DNA from: Algoriphagus alkaliphilus
GTDB taxonomy: Bacteria; Bacteroidota; Bacteroidia; Cytophagales; Cyclobacteriaceae
Length of the DNA: 64,000 bases
Assembly (NCBI RefSeq): GCF_900103735.1
Contig: NZ_FMXE01000010.1
Location: 1-64,000, forward strand
Reading direction: 5' to 3'
Of the stretch, positions 61,189 through 64,000 are shown piece by piece. The first letter of the stretch is position 1. Every line of letters starts with the position of its first letter. The notes under the pieces are model-generated. The model made no database searches and was not told the origin of the DNA. It saw only the letters and a program-made list of their open reading frames with translations. The position numbers and the translations under genes were made by a program.

Positions 61189-64000
61189 TCAAAAAGTATA
61201 AGCCAATCCCAGCTGCATTTGCCAGCGGGATTCTATCGGATCGATTAGCCAGGGAGTTCCTTCAGGGTTTTTGAACTGAAATACAGGCCTTTCACCCTCA
61301 ATTCCCACAAAATCAATCAGCCCAAAGCCTGAGTTCTGCACATTGGGTACAAAATGCTGTTTACCCCAATTTCGGTTTAGCAGGTTGCCGAAGTTGAACA
61401 CATCCAGGGTGAGGTTCAGCTGATTGCCGTTGTCACCGAATACCCTGTTAGAACTCAGACGGAGATCCACCTGATGATTCCAGGGCGTGCGTGCAGCATT
61501 TCGTTCAGCATAGCTACCCCGATTGGCTTTTAGATAGGAATTGGAATTCAAATAGGCATCCAGCTGCTGCCATTGTTCGGATTCACTGACACGGATTTGA
61601 CCATTTGAATTTCTGATCGGTCTGAATTTAATGTCTTCCTGTTTTTCCGGGATATAGATCAGGTCATTTTTTGCTGAACCGTCCCGATTCAGATCACCTT
61701 CATACACGAAGGTAAAAGGGCTGCCTGCACGGCCGTTATAGACCAAACCGATGGTCATGAATTGATTCTTGCCCAGCCCGAAATTTAGAAATTGGGTCGA
61801 AATGATTTTATGCCTCAGATCAAAGTTGGAATAGGCCAAACCTGGATTGTTGCCATTGATAGCCTGATTCCATTCAAAATTCGCCGCATGCGAGCTTCGG
61901 ACTGTACTGGAGATGTCTTTGCTCTCCCCAAAGGTATAGCCGATATAACCCTGGTAGGTTTTGGTCTTCTTGCTCAGCCCGGCGGTCAGATTATACCTCC
62001 AGCCTTGGTTGGTATTGGTGAGCAAAAAGACATTTGTAAAATTCGGATTGATCTGGATGGATTTGCCGCCAGAGAGAAAATAGCTTCGATTGTCTGCTCC
62101 TGAAAAATTCCCGACTGAATCTTTCCTGTTAATGGACTGGAAAAGTAATCCGCTCATGACCTTGGCATAGGTAGCTTCCAGAGTGAGTTCAAATCCGTTT
62201 TTAAGCCGTATATCCGCAGCAAAATTGGTTTTCCAGTCCCGTGGAAGTTGAAAGCCATTGTCTACGAGGTTAATTTCGGTCAGTTTCGGCTGCAAAGCCG
62301 CCAACTCGGACAAATCCCGTGTGATGGGCAGTGGTCCTGCTGGCCGATAGTCGATATTGTTGTAAGTGATTCCTGAATTGTAGTGCACATAGGCATACCA
62401 CAAAAAGGGCATTCGACTGGTAAAAAGCCCGGTTCCTCCTCTGAAAAGCACATTTTCTTTCCAGCGATAGTCAAAACTTACCCGAGGATTCAATTGTGGC
62501 TTGGTGTTGATGTCATTTTCAAATCCGGCAAATTCAGGATTGACATTGAGATCGGGGTTTAGAGGGAATTTCCCGATGTGATTTTGCATATCCACCCGTA
62601 CACCTGATTGGATATTCAGCTTTTGATTGACCCGGAATTCATCCTGTGCATAAAAAGCCAAAAGCAAAACTCCGTAATCGGCAGAGAGGATATTTTTATT
62701 GAAATCAAACGCATTGTTTTGGACATTGTACACCCCGCGTACCCGTGAAGGTTGGTCATTGAAAAATGCTTCCTCTGAGGAATACTGCCAACGTCCATTA
62801 TATGCGGTGAGGAAATTAAATTGAATGGAACTAAGTTCGGCATTTCCTCCAAAAGTGAGAATATGCCTATCCTTGTACAGCGTGAGGTTGTCTGAAATCT
62901 GCGTGGTATTCAGCTTTAATCCATAGATAGCCGCCTCCCGGTAGGTTCCTGCAAAGATGGTATTGGCCGTGTTGTAAGTGATTTCCAAGTGGGGAAAAAC
63001 ATCACCAGCGTAGGTCCGGTTGTCATTCACGTGGGTGTTGCCAATGGTGAATTTATTGGACAGGTTTGGACCCAGATTGCTTTTAAGCTCAGCCAGAAAA
63101 CTGTTGGTGAATGTGTTATGCCGGAATCCCTGATTGCCAAAATTGAAAAAATTCTGAGACCACTCCAGATTGTCCGCATAGCCCTGGACCAGGTTGTTTC
63201 GCAGGGTGAGTTTGTGCCGTTCGGACAGGTTGAAATCGAATCGAAGAAAATACTTCGTGCTTGCCCGCTCGATCGCTGTTTTTTGATATGCACCGGGATC
63301 GTAACCATACCGGGACTGAAGCGTGTCGGAAATAGCAGTGACCAATGCCAGGGGAATATTGGAACTTAGACTTCCGGGTGCATTCAATAAGGGAGCGTTT
63401 CGATACGACCTCTCCACGTTAAGAAAGTAAAACAGCTTGTTTTTGATAATCGGACCGCCCAAACTCATTCCAAATTGGGCATCCTTAAATGCGGCCTTTT
63501 CCTGTTGTTCACCTCCGGCAAATTTTCCCTGCAGCAGTTCATTTCTCCCAAATCCATACAAGCTTCCGACAAAATCATTGGTGCCACTTTTAGTTACCAC
63601 GTTGATACTTGCACCTGAGAAATTCCCATAGCTGACATCAAAGGGAGCGATTTTGACCGAAAGTTCTTCAATTGCACCGAAGCCAATGGGTTGTGTTCCG
63701 GCCAATCCTCCTGGAGTTCCGGAGGCAGTCGATCCTGCCGCCCCACTGGAGGGCTCCTGAAATCCAAAGACGTCATTCGTGGCCAATCCATCGATACTTA
63801 GGTTGTTAAATCGGTAATTTGCCCCTCCAAAAGAATTGAGGTTGGACTCCGGAATCAACCGGGTAGCATCTTGAATACTTCTGTTGAGCGAAGGGATTTT
63901 GGATAAAGCAGTCCCGTCAATGCTAGTTTCATTTCCCTTTTTGGGGTTTTCGATGAAATCCACTCCGGCAGTGATGAGTACTTCATCCAACTGCAGATCC
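61189..64000 (-). CDS. TonB-dependent receptor-like (Oar type) outer-membrane protein, N-terminus outside window
   Basis: At least 936 residues of the C-terminal part are present; the frame continues past the window edge (upstream codons read DLQLDEVLITAG). The plug is represented by ATRLIPESNLNSFGGANYRF and NNLSIDGLATNDVFGF, then a strand-rich barrel with SGTNDFVGSLYGFGRNELL. The last residues WQMQLGLAYTF end in Phe, the usual outer-membrane insertion signal. Oar-like receptors in Bacteroidota usually start with a carboxypeptidase-like regulatory domain, which would lie outside. Substrate unknown. Confidence 0.9.
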   Translation of the reverse strand, partial: DLQLDEVLITAGVDFIENPKKGNETSIDGTALSKIPSLNRSIQDATRLIPESNLNSFGGANYRFNNLSIDGLATNDVFGFQEPSSGAAGSTASGTPGGLAGTQPIGFGAIEELSVKIAPFDVSYGNFSGASINVVTKSGTNDFVGSLYGFGRNELLQGKFAGGEQQEKAAFKDAQFGMSLGGPIIKNKLFYFLNVERSYRNAPLLNAPGSLSSNIPLALVTAISDTLQSRYGYDPGAYQKTAIERASTKYFLRFDFNLSERHKLTLRNNLVQGYADNLEWSQNFFNFGNQGFRHNTFTNSFLAELKSNLGPNLSNKFTIGNTHVNDNRTYAGDVFPHLEITYNTANTIFAGTYREAAIYGLKLNTTQISDNLTLYKDRHILTFGGNAELSSIQFNFLTAYNGRWQYSSEEAFFNDQPSRVRGVYNVQNNAFDFNKNILSADYGVLLLAFYAQDEFRVNQKLNIQSGVRVDMQNHIGKFPLNPDLNVNPEFAGFENDINTKPQLNPRVSFDYRWKENVLFRGGTGLFTSRMPFLWYAYVHYNSGITYNNIDYRPAGPLPITRDLSELAALQPKLTEINLVDNGFQLPRDWKTNFAADIRLKNGFELTLEATYAKVMSGLLFQSINRKDSVGNFSGADNRSYFLSGGKSIQINPNFTNVFLLTNTNQGWRYNLTAGLSKKTKTYQGYIGYTFGESKDISSTVRSSHAANFEWNQAINGNNPGLAYSNFDLRHKIISTQFLNFGLGKNQFMTIGLVYNGRAGSPFTFVYEGDLNRDGSAKNDLIYIPEKQEDIKFRPIRNSNGQIRVSESEQWQQLDAYLNSNSYLKANRGSYAERNAARTPWNHQVDLRLSSNRVFGDNGNQLNLTLDVFNFGNLLNRNWGKQHFVPNVQNSGFGLIDFVGIEGERPVFQFKNPEGTPWLIDPIESRWQMQLGLAYTF

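Noticed and set aside
1..64000. tRNA or rRNA genes
   Set aside because: None were recognised by eye on either strand; a dedicated search was not possible.

Overview
The window looks like a chromosomal segment of a Bacteroidota bacterium of the Cytophagales type, probably Cyclobacteriaceae and Algoriphagus-like. This rests on the gene families present (Oar-type TonB-dependent receptor, ~800-residue FtsX/MacB permeases in series, a Reg_prop/Y_Y_Y histidine kinase, head-GIN/DUF2807 protein, DUF4407, DUF6364-PIN toxin-antitoxin pair). It also rests on several upstream regions carrying a TAnnTTTG -7 box, the Bacteroidota housekeeping promoter element. The genus is an inference from gene style, not a database match.

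Layout. 1-0.3 kb: 3' tail of a group II intron cut by the window edge. 0.4-7.1 kb: typA, a bile-acid/sodium symporter homologue, an outer-membrane barrel, an SGNH hydrolase and a DUF4407 membrane protein. 7.1-12.7 kb: an intact DUF6364/PIN toxin-antitoxin pair, a RapA/SNF2 ATPase, a broken antitoxin/PIN pair, a small membrane exporter and greB. 12.9-18.2 kb: MBL-fold hydrolase, NmrA-type reductase with divergent HxlR regulator, DUF533 protein, then a 1.55 kb gene-free island of hairpins and a 21-bp-period array, then a Cdd1-like HhH protein. 18.5-24.2 kb: higBA with a frameshifted toxin, purL, an alpha/beta hydrolase. 24.3-31.0 kb: a TetR-controlled RND efflux operon with a clear operator/promoter. 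31.1-36.8 kb: cytoplasmic alpha-amylase, a nonsense-interrupted STAS/SpoIIAA-like gene, a large sensor kinase. 37.4-42.3 kb: a decay zone with two 5'-truncated genes joined head to head, a 39-residue membrane protein, a methyltransferase, an internally deleted IS66 element, and a second group II intron tail truncated by that IS. 42.4-48.8 kb: a second, HAE1-type RND efflux operon. 48.9-59.0 kb: a frameshifted hypothetical gene, three orphan FtsX-type permeases and a DUF2807 protein. 59.2-64 kb: bestrophin, a decayed PiT phosphate transporter, tandem hairpin repeats and the 3' part of an Oar-like receptor gene.

Functional themes are envelope transport and efflux (two complete RND tripartite sets, three MacB-type permeases, outer-membrane proteins) and toxin-antitoxin modules (one intact, two damaged). 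A striking amount of decay is visible: at least eight genes carry one-base indels, nonsense codons or deletions. Some one-base indels lie in 7-nt homopolymers and could be assembly errors. Intergenic regions hold several families of short palindromic or tandem repeats. The most unusual is a 21-bp-period A-tract array of about twelve units, split by two hairpin elements, which I could not match to any known system.
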